From: UMGS1491 sp944380925
Lineage (GTDB): Bacteria > Bacillota > Clostridia > Oscillospirales > Acutalibacteraceae
Length of the DNA stretch: 64,000 nucleotides
Direction of reading: 5' to 3'
Assembly (NCBI GenBank): GCA_944380925.1
Contig: CALWJD010000001.1
Span: forward strand, 317,044-381,043
A program made the position numbers and the translations under genes. Shown one piece after another: positions 54,438 to 62,706 of this stretch. Below the pieces are notes generated by a model. That model saw only the letters and a program-made list of their open reading frames with translations. It was not told the DNA's origin and ran no database searches. Each line of letters starts with the position of its first letter. Positions within the stretch are counted from its first letter, which is position 1.

Positions 54438-54466
54438 TTGACAATATTAAATAATTATGTTATAAT
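54438..54466 (+). promoter_or_regulatory. Consensus sigma-A promoter of the 54498 gene
   Basis: TTGACA (54438-54443), a 17-base spacer and TATAAT (54461-54466): a perfect consensus match. The leader is about 25 bases with an AAGGAG ribosome site. Confidence 0.9.
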
Positions 54467-54497
54467 GATTAAAGAAAAGTGATTTAAGGAGATTATT

Positions 54498-55442
54498 ATG
54501 AATAAAAAATTATTATCCTTTGGACTTAGTACGTTGTTTATATGTCAAACCGCTTTGGCGTTACCCGCCTCGGTAAAGGCTGCCGAAAAAGTAGACAACA
54601 CTCAAGCACAACAGCTCCCAAAAACCACTTTGAAAAAACAAAAAAACAAACACGTAGCAAGCAAAAATGATAAATCTAATAATACCGCACTATACTTGGG
54701 CGGAGCGGCCATCCCAATCGCCATGGGACTATACCATTTCTTTGGGCCAAAATCCCGCCGTATACGCACAGTTCCTACGTATCTTTCCCAAGAGGCAAAC
54801 CAGAGACAAGTTTTTCGTGAATACGAAAATGATCCTGATGCCTGTTCAACGCCTATTCCGCTAAGGGCTATATCGTGGTGGGGTCATAGATGTTGGTTTC
54901 ATTCTTCAATATTACTTTATTATCATTCAAACTACCACGATGCTATTCTTGACTTTCCCATTGAAGAAGCAAGGGAATTGTTGGCGTTGGGCAATTTAGA
55001 CGCCTTACAGCGTTCAGCACTTGAAGCAATGATATCCTTAGCCGAGATTTTCATAATATTAAATGGCGATGAAACGAACCCGAATTACCGCAAACCCCAA
55101 GTTGTTACTTTAAATCATGCTCGAGAAAATGACTTAATAACTAAATTAGCAGCATTTAACCATGAAGACAGACGCTATCCTGAAGGCATCACCTTAGATC
55201 GTCGCGAAGAAGAGCAAGAGGTTTGCACCGAAATTATATCCAATCTTATAGAAATTGTTTCAGGAACACTCCCACAATGGAGAGTGCCCAATACAGATGG
55301 CCCTGTCGGCGCACAATTAGGTAATAACTATGAACATTACTGGGCAGAGGTAGAGCATAATGGGGTATTATTTGGACTCGGACGAAGCACCGATCTTCCT
55401 TTATTAATAGCAAAACTAGGTTCAGATCATAATCCGTTATAA
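54498..55442 (+). CDS. Secreted Cys/His protein, USP-like motif order (paralogue 1)
   Basis: 314 residues. Signal peptide (about 1-28), Lys-rich linker, a hydrophobic stretch at 64-82 and then a domain shared with the next gene. Shared blocks are PLRAI.W...RCWF..SIL..YH (Cys132), a PxYRxPQVV block, an EQEVCTEIISNLIEIV helix, and EHYWAEV (His280) near the end. A Cys box, a Gln-Asp/Glu helix and a His box in this order and spacing resemble ubiquitin-specific (C19) cysteine proteases. That is inference; no database family was recognised. It is monocistronic, with its own promoter and terminator, just after the tRNA cluster. Unlike its paralogue it lacks an acidic N-terminal segment and charged C-terminal tail. 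Confidence 0.75.
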   Translation: MNKKLLSFGLSTLFICQTALALPASVKAAEKVDNTQAQQLPKTTLKKQKNKHVASKNDKSNNTALYLGGAAIPIAMGLYHFFGPKSRRIRTVPTYLSQEANQRQVFREYENDPDACSTPIPLRAISWWGHRCWFHSSILLYYHSNYHDAILDFPIEEARELLALGNLDALQRSALEAMISLAEIFIILNGDETNPNYRKPQVVTLNHARENDLITKLAAFNHEDRRYPEGITLDRREEEQEVCTEIISNLIEIVSGTLPQWRVPNTDGPVGAQLGNNYEHYWAEVEHNGVLFGLGRSTDLPLLIAKLGSDHNPL

Positions 55443-55536
55443 TATATCAAAATCTAAATTTTTAAGATATCAAGCAATATAATGTTATTTTAGCTTAATA
55501 TGAGTTTTTACTGGGAAATCAATATCCAGAACCATT

Positions 55537-55564
55537 TTAACGCTGCCTATGTAGGTAGCGTTAA
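55537..55564 (+). terminator. Intrinsic terminator after the 54498 gene
   Basis: AACGCTGCCTA pairs with TAGGTAGCGTT (arms 55539-55549 and 55552-55562, extended by flanking TT/AA), 2-base loop, one G.U, then CTTATTTTAA. Confidence 0.8.
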
Positions 55565-55590
55565 CTTATTTTAAAAAATTGTTAATCACA

Positions 55591-55619
55591 TTGACATAGT
55601 TAACAAATTATGATATAAT
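55591..55619 (+). promoter_or_regulatory. Consensus sigma-A promoter of the 55653 gene
   Basis: TTGACA (55591-55596), a 17-base spacer and TATAAT (55614-55619), again a perfect consensus. The leader is about 27 bases and a GAGGGG ribosome site precedes the ATG. Confidence 0.9.
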
Positions 55620-55652
55620 TATTAATGTAAAATGAAAAAATGAGGGGTTTTA

Positions 55653-57161
55653 ATGGTCAAAAAAATACTGTCTTTTATATTAGGATCACTGCTGCTTGGT
55701 GAAGCATCGGTAACATGGTCTGCAAAAGCTACAACCACCCAAAGCGACAGCTCTTACAAAATTGAAGAGCTCACTTCGCCTACAACAGAAAAAAGAACCA
55801 TTCAAAGCGATGCAGAGGAACCTACCTCATCAACCACCAAAAAAGAATCCGCCGACAGCGAAATCCCTTGCGATGCTTCAGATCCGGATAAAACCAAACT
55901 TAACGAAAACAATACAGAAAATTCACGTGACAGCGAATCCGAAGAAGAAGGCGAATATTATGAGGATGAGGAAGGCGAAGAGGAGGATGATGAGGAATTA
56001 GATGTTTTCAAGCCCGCCGGATTAGGTCTGGGCACTGCAGCGCTGACCGCAGGCTTATTTTATGCAGCCCCATATATAAATCCAAAAATACAGGCAATAA
56101 TGCGGGCAAGGAGACAACGAGCACAAAACATATTAATGGAAAGGGAAGCTGCGTATAGAGCGCAAGCTAACCGAGACAGAGGCGAAAACATAAGATTTGT
56201 CATACAAGCCTTAGCAAACAATCAAGATGCACTCGCATCACGCGTCCCGCTAAGAGCAATTGCGTGGCAACATAATAGGTGCTGGTTCTACGCTTCCATC
56301 TTGTACTTCTATCACCGCCCAACATATCACAATGCTATACTGAACTTTCCAACACTTGAAGCGCAGCGGATATTGTCAACATTAGACGATGGGGCGGCGC
56401 CTCCCGGAACACGCCAGCTCCTTGAAGCAATGATATGTTTATCTAAAGTTTTTAAAATATTAAGAGGAACGGAGCTAGATCCGGATTATCGTAGACCGCA
56501 AGTTGTATATTTAAGCGATGCGGTTGAAGACGAGTTGATAGAAAAACTCGGAATGGTTAATCTTATCTATGACTTCCAACCACTAGACATGGGTGAAACT
56601 TTAAGTACAAATCATACACCCCAAAATGTTTGCCAAACCGTAATAGAACATCTTGTGGATGCAACCGACTTAGCTATACAAAACGATGCAAATTTGGCAA
56701 GTTTACGAAGCTGGCATTGGCAACCGCCAAATCCAATTAATCATCCGGAAGAAGAAGGCATGACTGAAACAAAAGGTCACCCGGGACATTTTTGGGTGGA
56801 CGTTGCAGGAGGTAATACAATCTTCCATATTGGGGAAAGAACATGGCCCGGACAAAATGCTATACATACTGATAATGATGTTGTAGAATTCCCTCTACGC
56901 AACCTTGTTATCCTTGAGCCAGAACCGGAGCCCGAACCAGAACCGGAGCCCGAACCAGAACCGGAGCCCGAACCAGAACCGGAGCCCGAACCAGAACCGG
57001 AGCCCGAACCAGAATCTGAAACTGGATCAAACCCAAAACAACAACGCAAGAAAAAGAAACATTCTGCCAAAGGACAACGTAAGAAAAAACAACACAAAGG
57101 AAAAAATAAAGGAAAAAATAAAGGAAAAAGTCGCAAACATCGCCGCCACAGACAAAGATAA
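55653..57161 (+). CDS. Secreted Cys/His protein, USP-like motif order, with EP repeat and basic tail (paralogue 2)
   Basis: 502 residues. Signal peptide (about 1-24), a Ser/Thr/Glu-rich segment with a strongly acidic stretch at about 95-117, a hydrophobic stretch (about 121-140), then the domain shared with the previous gene: PLRAIAWQHNRCWFYASIL (Cys210), HNAILNFP, PDYRRPQVVYL, a PQNVCQTVIEHLVDA helix and GHFWVDV (His379). C-terminal to this are 16 Glu-Pro dipeptides (from residue 422) and a tail of about 45 residues made largely of Lys, Arg, Gly and His. No LPxTG or other sorting motif is present; the basic tail could bind nucleic acid or acidic polymers. Function unknown; a deubiquitinase-like peptidase is the best hypothesis. 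Confidence 0.75.
   Translation: MVKKILSFILGSLLLGEASVTWSAKATTTQSDSSYKIEELTSPTTEKRTIQSDAEEPTSSTTKKESADSEIPCDASDPDKTKLNENNTENSRDSESEEEGEYYEDEEGEEEDDEELDVFKPAGLGLGTAALTAGLFYAAPYINPKIQAIMRARRQRAQNILMEREAAYRAQANRDRGENIRFVIQALANNQDALASRVPLRAIAWQHNRCWFYASILYFYHRPTYHNAILNFPTLEAQRILSTLDDGAAPPGTRQLLEAMICLSKVFKILRGTELDPDYRRPQVVYLSDAVEDELIEKLGMVNLIYDFQPLDMGETLSTNHTPQNVCQTVIEHLVDATDLAIQNDANLASLRSWHWQPPNPINHPEEEGMTETKGHPGHFWVDVAGGNTIFHIGERTWPGQNAIHTDNDVVEFPLRNLVILEPEPEPEPEPEPEPEPEPEPEPEPEPEPEPEPESETGSNPKQQRKKKKHSAKGQRKKKQHKGKNKGKNKGKSRKHRRHRQR
56916..57011 (+). repeat. Glu-Pro coding tandem repeat, 18-bp unit
   Basis: The unit encodes EPEPEP with the codon order GAA CCA GAA CCG GAG CCC, repeated about five times almost without change. 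Near identity at DNA level suggests recent expansion or slippage. The rigid EP rod probably separates the catalytic-like domain from the basic tail. Confidence 0.9.
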
Positions 57162-57291
57162 TAGATACACATATAACCGGCATTTTGTACACAGCGCAAT
57201 GCTATTAATGCGAGTACATAAGAACAATTTATAAATCCTAAATCATGTCAAAAAGTTTTGCCATACTATTTATACTTTTACAGTATAAAGT

Positions 57292-57320
57292 CGACAAAAT
57301 TTATAATTTATAGTATAATA
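57292..57320 (+). promoter_or_regulatory. Promoter of the 57356 gene, preceded by a hairpin
   Basis: TCGACA (57292-57297), a 17-base spacer and TATAAT (57315-57320). Just upstream TTTATACT and AGTATAAA (57270-57290) form an 8-bp hairpin that may end the preceding transcript or bind a regulator. GGGGGG lies about 11 bases before the ATG. Confidence 0.8.
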
Positions 57321-57355
57321 CCCCTTAATTAATTAAATTAGGGGGGTAATTTTTT

Positions 57356-60013
57356 ATGTTATTTAAAAAGTATTTAGCATCTGTTCTAAGCGGCGCTTTG
57401 GTGTTTTCGCCACTATGCGTATTTAATGAACACACCATGGCAACCCAAACTGAAAACGAGCTTTCTGAAAGCAAATCAGCCAAAAAACTAATTGAAAGTG
57501 GATTTTACATACCCGATGAGTACCGAAACAAACAAACTGTTTCAATTGATATTTTATGTCCTCAAAATTTAAATACCGCTCTAAAAAAAGGGATGGAGTT
57601 TATTTTAGATGATAAAGAGTCTGCTTTCATAGATAAAAAGCAAGATTTAAACCGGTGTATCTTAGAAAACGATTTGCTTTGCGACTACATAAAAAAAGTA
57701 ATTGAACTTACAAACGATAAAGAAATGAACGAAAACGATAAGCAATTTCAAATTCTTAAAAAACTATACAATATGAAAAACTTCATGAAAGTAGATGAAA
57801 ACATACCTGAATCAAATAATTTTTTTAAATTCATATCCGCAATGGAACACGCTTATAAAACAGTCATATCAAGAAAAATCGCAAACGATATAATCACTTC
57901 CGAAAGATCCAAAATAGAAAGCGTTATGGGTTCACAAAATGCGGCCGCTGGAGCTAATATTTCCGGTTCTGCCAATATTTACGGCGTAAACGTGGGTATA
58001 TCCATAGGAGTGGAATCCTCAGAATCTTCCTCTGAAACTTCTTTTTACACAATAGATTCATCAGCAAAATTGGGAATGAGTGTGGGGGCAGGACTACAAA
58101 AATATCTCTCCTCTTCGGTTCAAGATACAGTTACCTTTACCCATTCGTTAATTTTATACTCCTTGGAGCAATTTTTAGATTCTTCGGTAAAAGACGGTAA
58201 ATTAAGCTCCATAAAGCTACGTGAGCCGGACATCAAAAAGATAATAAAATCACGTCAAGAAATGCAAAAAAATGAAAAAGAACTTATATCCTTAATGCGC
58301 AATTCCGTAGAGTGGTATTTAAAAGCTTCTGAAACAATTCCGCAAGACGTAAATATAAAATGGCCGGATATAACAATTGCTAAATCTCCGGATAAGCAAC
58401 GTAGCGTAAATTTAAGTGTTTCGGCAAACACTGCTGCCTCTTGCTTAGCAACAATCGGAATGGAAGTTTCCGCCGATGCTCAGAAATCAAATATATATGC
58501 ATATAGCTCTTATCTAAACCTTATAGAAAAAAACTGCGCGCCTTCACACTATGGAGAAAATGCAGAAACCATTTCTAAATTTTTAAATCAAGACAAAACA
58601 AAAAAATATACCGAAATAAAAGAATTGGTAGACTATTACTTTAAAAAACACCCGAATTTAAATAATGACGAAAAAGATAGATTTATATCTACGTTGATTT
58701 CAAACCTAACCGGAGATATAAGAATGTATAACAATGCGCTTTCCGTACTTGCCAATGAAGGTGCCTCAAAGGAAGAAAAATCGGAATCTGAAAAAATAAA
58801 AAAGGAAACTGAAAAAAACTGGATCAGTCCATCAAAGGTCTTACGTATAAATAAAGGACGCTTGGAAATATTAAAAACCGCCGTAGCGCTATCTGCATAC
58901 CTTTTTGAACTGGGCACCACAGATAAAAATGAGCCTTTGTTCGAAAAGCTCTATAATGAAATGGAACACCTTGCCAAAATGCAGGCATTTTCAAAAAATA
59001 AATCCAAACAAAAAGCTGAATACTCAACGTCAAGAAAATGTTATAGCTCCTCGGTAAACGGAAAATCATATTTGAAAATTCCTATCGTAGGAACCACCGC
59101 ACTAAATATAGGATATACCGAAAACGTAGGCGACGCTTCCTTCGACACAAACCAGAATATACTCGTTCAAATGCAAATTCCAATGATAGGCGATAAAATA
59201 CTGGGCGCTAACAGCATTCGTGAAAATTTCAAAAAAATTGTTTCCAATACCTCAAAAATAAAGAATAATCCTTTTGCACCGGAAATGGAAAAAGTAATTT
59301 CTTTACTTGATTCAAATTTTGAAAATATATTAAAGCAACTCGGCGCAGAAATTCCGGTTTGCGTTCCGGGTTATTTCTCGGTAGGGCACTATATGCTGCT
59401 AAACCTATACTTTACCAAAACAGAAAAACCCGACAGCGATTGTAAACCGAATCCATTACCGGGTGACAGCACACCGATAACTCCGGAAAATGACGAATGG
59501 GTACTTAAACTTATAAAAAGAATTGATACCGTTTCCCCTGACCTTAATTTAGAGGTTAGCGGAGTGGGAAAACTTGGTGCAACCGCTAAAATAGGGAAAG
59601 CATCTTCAATAATTGGAAACAACACACTTGCCTTTTTAACAAACAAGTTTAACGCACTATCCACAGGAATTAATGAAAACTCCAACGAAGAAAATCCAAT
59701 TTGGCAAGACTTCAAAAAAGCTCAAGCAGAAGAATTCTCAAATTTATTTACAAACATTTCGCAAAAAACAAATGCACGCTATGAACTACAATGTATCTGG
59801 AACAGTATTAAAAATAATATCGCATCAAATCAAACTCAATATGATAGCGTTTATAATGATTTCAAGGGCTTCTTAGATGCTTGCGAAAGTTTTAATAATG
59901 ATAAATCACAAGAAAACTTTGATAATGCATCTTCCCTATTCGATAAAGTTTTAGCTCTAAATTATAAACTTAGCTATCTCCCTGAATTTCAAAAAGTCCA
60001 CTCTATAAAATAA
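57356..60013 (+). CDS. Large secreted protein of unknown function, 885 residues
   Basis: Signal peptide (about 1-30). The mature protein alternates long Lys/Glu-rich helical stretches with four beta-type segments of small and alternating polar residues: about 198-250 (ANISGSANIYGVNVGISIG), 360-385 (VNLSVSANTAASC), 565-610 (TTALNIGYTENVGDASF) and about 725-750 (NLEVSGVGKLGATAKIGKAS). Similar GxGxxxxxG patterns and spacing suggest related beta-hairpins, as in pore-forming or beta-barrel toxins, but I recognise no family. There is no cell-wall sorting signal. It has its own promoter; the ankyrin gene follows with another promoter. It could be an effector, toxin or adhesin. Confidence 0.7.
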   Translation: MLFKKYLASVLSGALVFSPLCVFNEHTMATQTENELSESKSAKKLIESGFYIPDEYRNKQTVSIDILCPQNLNTALKKGMEFILDDKESAFIDKKQDLNRCILENDLLCDYIKKVIELTNDKEMNENDKQFQILKKLYNMKNFMKVDENIPESNNFFKFISAMEHAYKTVISRKIANDIITSERSKIESVMGSQNAAAGANISGSANIYGVNVGISIGVESSESSSETSFYTIDSSAKLGMSVGAGLQKYLSSSVQDTVTFTHSLILYSLEQFLDSSVKDGKLSSIKLREPDIKKIIKSRQEMQKNEKELISLMRNSVEWYLKASETIPQDVNIKWPDITIAKSPDKQRSVNLSVSANTAASCLATIGMEVSADAQKSNIYAYSSYLNLIEKNCAPSHYGENAETISKFLNQDKTKKYTEIKELVDYYFKKHPNLNNDEKDRFISTLISNLTGDIRMYNNALSVLANEGASKEEKSESEKIKKETEKNWISPSKVLRINKGRLEILKTAVALSAYLFELGTTDKNEPLFEKLYNEMEHLAKMQAFSKNKSKQKAEYSTSRKCYSSSVNGKSYLKIPIVGTTALNIGYTENVGDASFDTNQNILVQMQIPMIGDKILGANSIRENFKKIVSNTSKIKNNPFAPEMEKVISLLDSNFENILKQLGAEIPVCVPGYFSVGHYMLLNLYFTKTEKPDSDCKPNPLPGDSTPITPENDEWVLKLIKRIDTVSPDLNLEVSGVGKLGATAKIGKASSIIGNNTLAFLTNKFNALSTGINENSNEENPIWQDFKKAQAEEFSNLFTNISQKTNARYELQCIWNSIKNNIASNQTQYDSVYNDFKGFLDACESFNNDKSQENFDNASSLFDKVLALNYKLSYLPEFQKVHSIK

Positions 60014-60055
60014 AATCCGTCAGCACTTTTTATTATAAATTTATTAACTATTGGG

Positions 60056-60084
60056 TTGAAAATCAAGTTATCCCGTGTTATAAT
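60056..60084 (+). promoter_or_regulatory. Promoter of the ankyrin-repeat gene
   Basis: TTGAAA (60056-60061), a 17-base spacer and TATAAT (60079-60084). GGGAG precedes the ATG at 60113 by 8 bases. Confidence 0.85.
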
Positions 60085-60112
60085 AAGATTAAAAAACATG
60101 GGAGAAAAATTC

Positions 60113-60967
60113 ATGAACCTTAAATTAAAATCAAAAATTTTACTGGCCATTTTTTGCGTGTCCGAATTATTAGGCACACCATTAACAAATACATTTGCAA
60201 GTTCCACACTTACAGGCGCTTCCACAAGAACATCTTCGCCAGTAAATTGGAAACAAAAATTGTTTAGAGCAATTGAAAGCAACAATGCATCTCTCGCACT
60301 TAAATGCTTGGACCACAGTGTAAACCCAAATACTATAACAGATTCTTCAGGCAATACCCCGTTATATTTGGCAGTGGAGGGAAACGCCGTAGATATATGT
60401 AAATATTTATTAGAATATGGAGCAAATCCAAACACTATAATGCGTTCTTCAGGAAAGTCTCCACTGCATTTGGCGGTAGAGAAAAACGCCGTAGATATAT
60501 GTAAATATTTATTAGAATATGGAGCAAATCCAAACACTATAATGCGTTCTTCAGGAAAGTCTCCACTGCATTTGGCGGTAGAGAAAAACGCCGTAGATAT
60601 ATGTAAATATTTATTAGCATCTGGTGCAAACCCCAATATATCAAATTCGGAAGACTGCTACACACCGCTACATATTGCGGTTATATATGGCCGCATCGAA
60701 ATAACACTAATTTAATTAAAAGCCGGAGCTGATCCAAATGCTCAGACGCGAATTTTGCGCTTGACACCTTTACATTTAGCCAACCCGGTTGAAGAACCTT
60801 TAATCATAGAATATTTGATAGAGTACCATGCAAATATTTATATACAAGATGATTTTGGTAAAACAGCGGCGGAAAATATACCATGGAAACTTTACAAGTC
60901 TATAAGAAATCCAGAGGCAACCGCTAGGCCGAAGAAAAATAGCGCCGGGAAGCTGCATCAACAATAA
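60113..60967 (+). pseudogene. Secreted ankyrin-repeat protein interrupted by one in-frame TAA
   Basis: The intact frame would encode 284 codons: a signal peptide (about 1-29) and about six ankyrin repeats (NTPLYLAVEGNAVDICKYLL..GANPN type). A TAA at 60713-60715 stops it after 200 residues, in the middle of a repeat. The same frame continues directly with LKAGADPNAQ and TPLHLANPVEE, clear ankyrin sequence, to a second stop at 60965-60967. At the stop the family pattern expects Leu, and TTA to TAA is a single change. A truncated but functional protein of 200 residues is possible; a restart at 60755 has no ribosome site. Ankyrin proteins with signal peptides often act on eukaryotic partners. Confidence 0.88.
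60383..60617 (+). repeat. Tandem 102-bp ankyrin repeats with near-identical DNA
   Basis: Copies start at 60383, 60485 and 60587 with an exact 102-base period (34 codons). The second copy matches the first almost base for base and the third matches until 60617. Such identity at synonymous sites indicates recent duplication and a substrate for recombination or copy-number change. Confidence 0.92.
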
Positions 60968-61066
60968 AGTGGCGTTTTTTCAAAGCGCAGGAAAATCGAA
61001 CTATAAAAAAGATTTTAACAATGGTTTTAATAGCAAATATCAATTATAAGTTTACCAAAATATAAT

Positions 61067-61103
61067 ACCCGTAGAGTTGCTTCCAGAAAACAACTTTACG
61101 GGT
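61067..61103 (-). terminator. Hairpin between the ankyrin and metalloprotease genes
   Basis: ACCCGTA-G-AGTTG (from 61067) pairs with CAACT-T-TACGGGT (to 61103) around an 11-base loop. It lies about 30 bases after the metalloprotease stop on the minus strand and about 100 bases after the ankyrin stop; the U-tract is weak on both strands. Confidence 0.6.
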
Positions 61104-61134
61104 AAATTTAAACCAAAATTTTTATTTTAAATCT

Positions 61135-62289
61135 TCAATCAATAGGTATATTAAAACACGCATCATGAAATCTTATAAAAGACCACATTTTATCAGCAAG
61201 GTCATCGGGACATATCTGCCCAAGTCTAAATTTTATAATATAGTAAACAAAAGTTTCGGCAAACCAATCTGATACACCACTGCACGAATATTTACTGACT
61301 GCAATTGATTTTTTACTAATGTCTTTTTTCATATCTGTAAATTCAGCAAGATATTCCTTTTGAGCGAACGCCGAAGCACATCTCCGAAACATCGCTTGGG
61401 GATTAGCCGATTCAGAACCAAGTAATTCGCGACCATATGCATCTGTTTCAGTTTGCATTCTTCCCATTTCTTCTCGGGCTATAATTTCGGGCATAGCGTC
61501 TAAAAGCTGAAGTTTAGGATTGACAACAGTCACTAAACGTGTGGCCATGGCACCAAAAAAATGCACATAATCCCTAACACGAAGATCACTTGCGCAAATA
61601 TTGTTAAAAGCCAATGTATATTGAAACAAATGACCCATTTCATGAATCGCAGTACTACCTATTATATCTTCCAAATTATTAGACGGACAGCACTTATGCC
61701 TCTGTGCAACGCTTTGATATACTGAAAATGCTACTTTTTTCGGAATATTATCATCAAAAACAGATGGCAAAATTGAAGGTCGTTTACCATACACCTCTTC
61801 ATTCATTAATATCATAAGTCCGGAAATTGTTGGCTTTATCGGGGAATAATGAGCAGAGGGTCTACCGCCACCTTTGCTTTCATCACACGATTACCCTATA
61901 GTAAAATTGTATTCTCCGAATTGTTTCATTTGCTGCACGAACATCGACGTTATACCGGGATGAGCAGCAAAAATGTCACCGATATTTCTTACGAATATGT
62001 ACAAAAAATAGGGATGAATTCTTTCTCTGACAGCTTTCGAAACCCTAAAACGACCACTTAACAAGCGGTTACATCTATTTGTTTCCGACTCTATCATGTG
62101 CTCGAGCCTAGCCTCATCAGGTATATCCGGACAAACAACATCTCTTTCAAAACGTGGAGCATCCAGAATATATCCTCTATCGTCACCCGAACCGAATGGC
62201 ACCATAGCGCGGCAGGGTAATGCGCTGCAAAAAATCACCAAAGATGCCATAACTGCGCTACTTTTCTTAAGCATACTTTTAAATCTCAT
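61135..62289 (-). pseudogene. Secreted HExxH zinc metalloprotease interrupted by one in-frame TAA
   Basis: From the ATG at 62289 (AGAGG 12 bases upstream) a signal peptide (MRFKSMLKKSSAVMASLVIF, then CSALPCRA) leads into a 132-residue first part ending at TAA 61893-61891. The same frame goes on without another stop for 251 codons and contains the zinc site AIHEMGHLFQ (first His about residue 216) and a downstream DWFAETF whose Glu is a plausible third ligand. That pattern resembles HExxH...E toxins and phage-associated peptidases; no exact family is recognised. Without readthrough the catalytic half would need the internal ATG at 61815, which has no signal peptide. Nonsense mutation, sequence error or regulated readthrough are the options. 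Confidence 0.85.
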
Positions 62290-62325
62290 AATTGAGTTTT
62301 CCTCTAAAATATTTAATTTTAAACT

Positions 62326-62354
62326 ATTATATAACATTTTGAAAACATTGTCAA
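62326..62354 (-). promoter_or_regulatory. Consensus promoter of the metalloprotease gene
   Basis: On the minus strand TTGACA (62354-62349), a 17-base spacer and TATAAT (62331-62326): a perfect consensus in front of a gene that now carries a premature stop. Confidence 0.9.
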
Positions 62355-62582
62355 ACGTTTTTTAACAAAAATTTAGTTTAAAACAAGCAAATCGCTCCTA
62401 TGCATAACTATGTTAGCTCAAATAAAAAACATAACTTAGTATAAACTCGTATTCTAGAATTTTTACTGCCCACAACGCTTGCCAAAAGACCTTCCGGCAA
62501 TTGCAATAATCTCCATAAATAGCATGCAACAAAAATTGCAAAAGTAAAACCAATTTTATTTTGCAAAAAACTCAAACAAAAA
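62355..62582. other. AT-rich intergenic stretch with nothing recognised
   Basis: Between the metalloprotease promoter and the kinase terminator I see no gene, RNA or clear repeat on either strand. Confidence 0.6.
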
Positions 62583-62603
62583 GTCGACTACCAAGTAGTC
62601 GGC
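62583..62603 (-). terminator. Intrinsic terminator of the kinase gene
   Basis: On the minus strand GCCGACTAC pairs with GTAGTCGAC around a 3-base loop (9 bp, one wobble), then TTTTTGTTT. It lies about 105 bases after the kinase stop. Confidence 0.8.
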
Positions 62604-62706
62604 TAAATCTGACATGATTTTTAACTGGTGTGAGGTTACATAAGGGGCATGAAGAAATTCAGTAACAATAATGCGTCAAGCCAATCTCAATGTTTACAAC
62701 AAAATT

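Noticed and set aside
56777..57227. Minus-strand open frames with Gly-Ser or Val-Arg-Ala-Pro repeats
   Set aside because: They are mirror translations of the EP repeat and lack a ribosome site or any other protein-like feature.
60383..60617. CRISPR-like array
   Set aside because: The 102-bp repeats are contiguous and code for ankyrin units; there are no spacers.
60700..61893. Reassignment of TAA as a sense codon to explain the two in-frame stops
   Set aside because: TAA ends many intact core genes in the window (for example rnhA and infC), so a genome-wide recoding is not possible.
61891..62365. Plus-strand frames opposite the metalloprotease
   Set aside because: They lack ribosome sites and overlap the minus-strand promoter and signal-peptide region.
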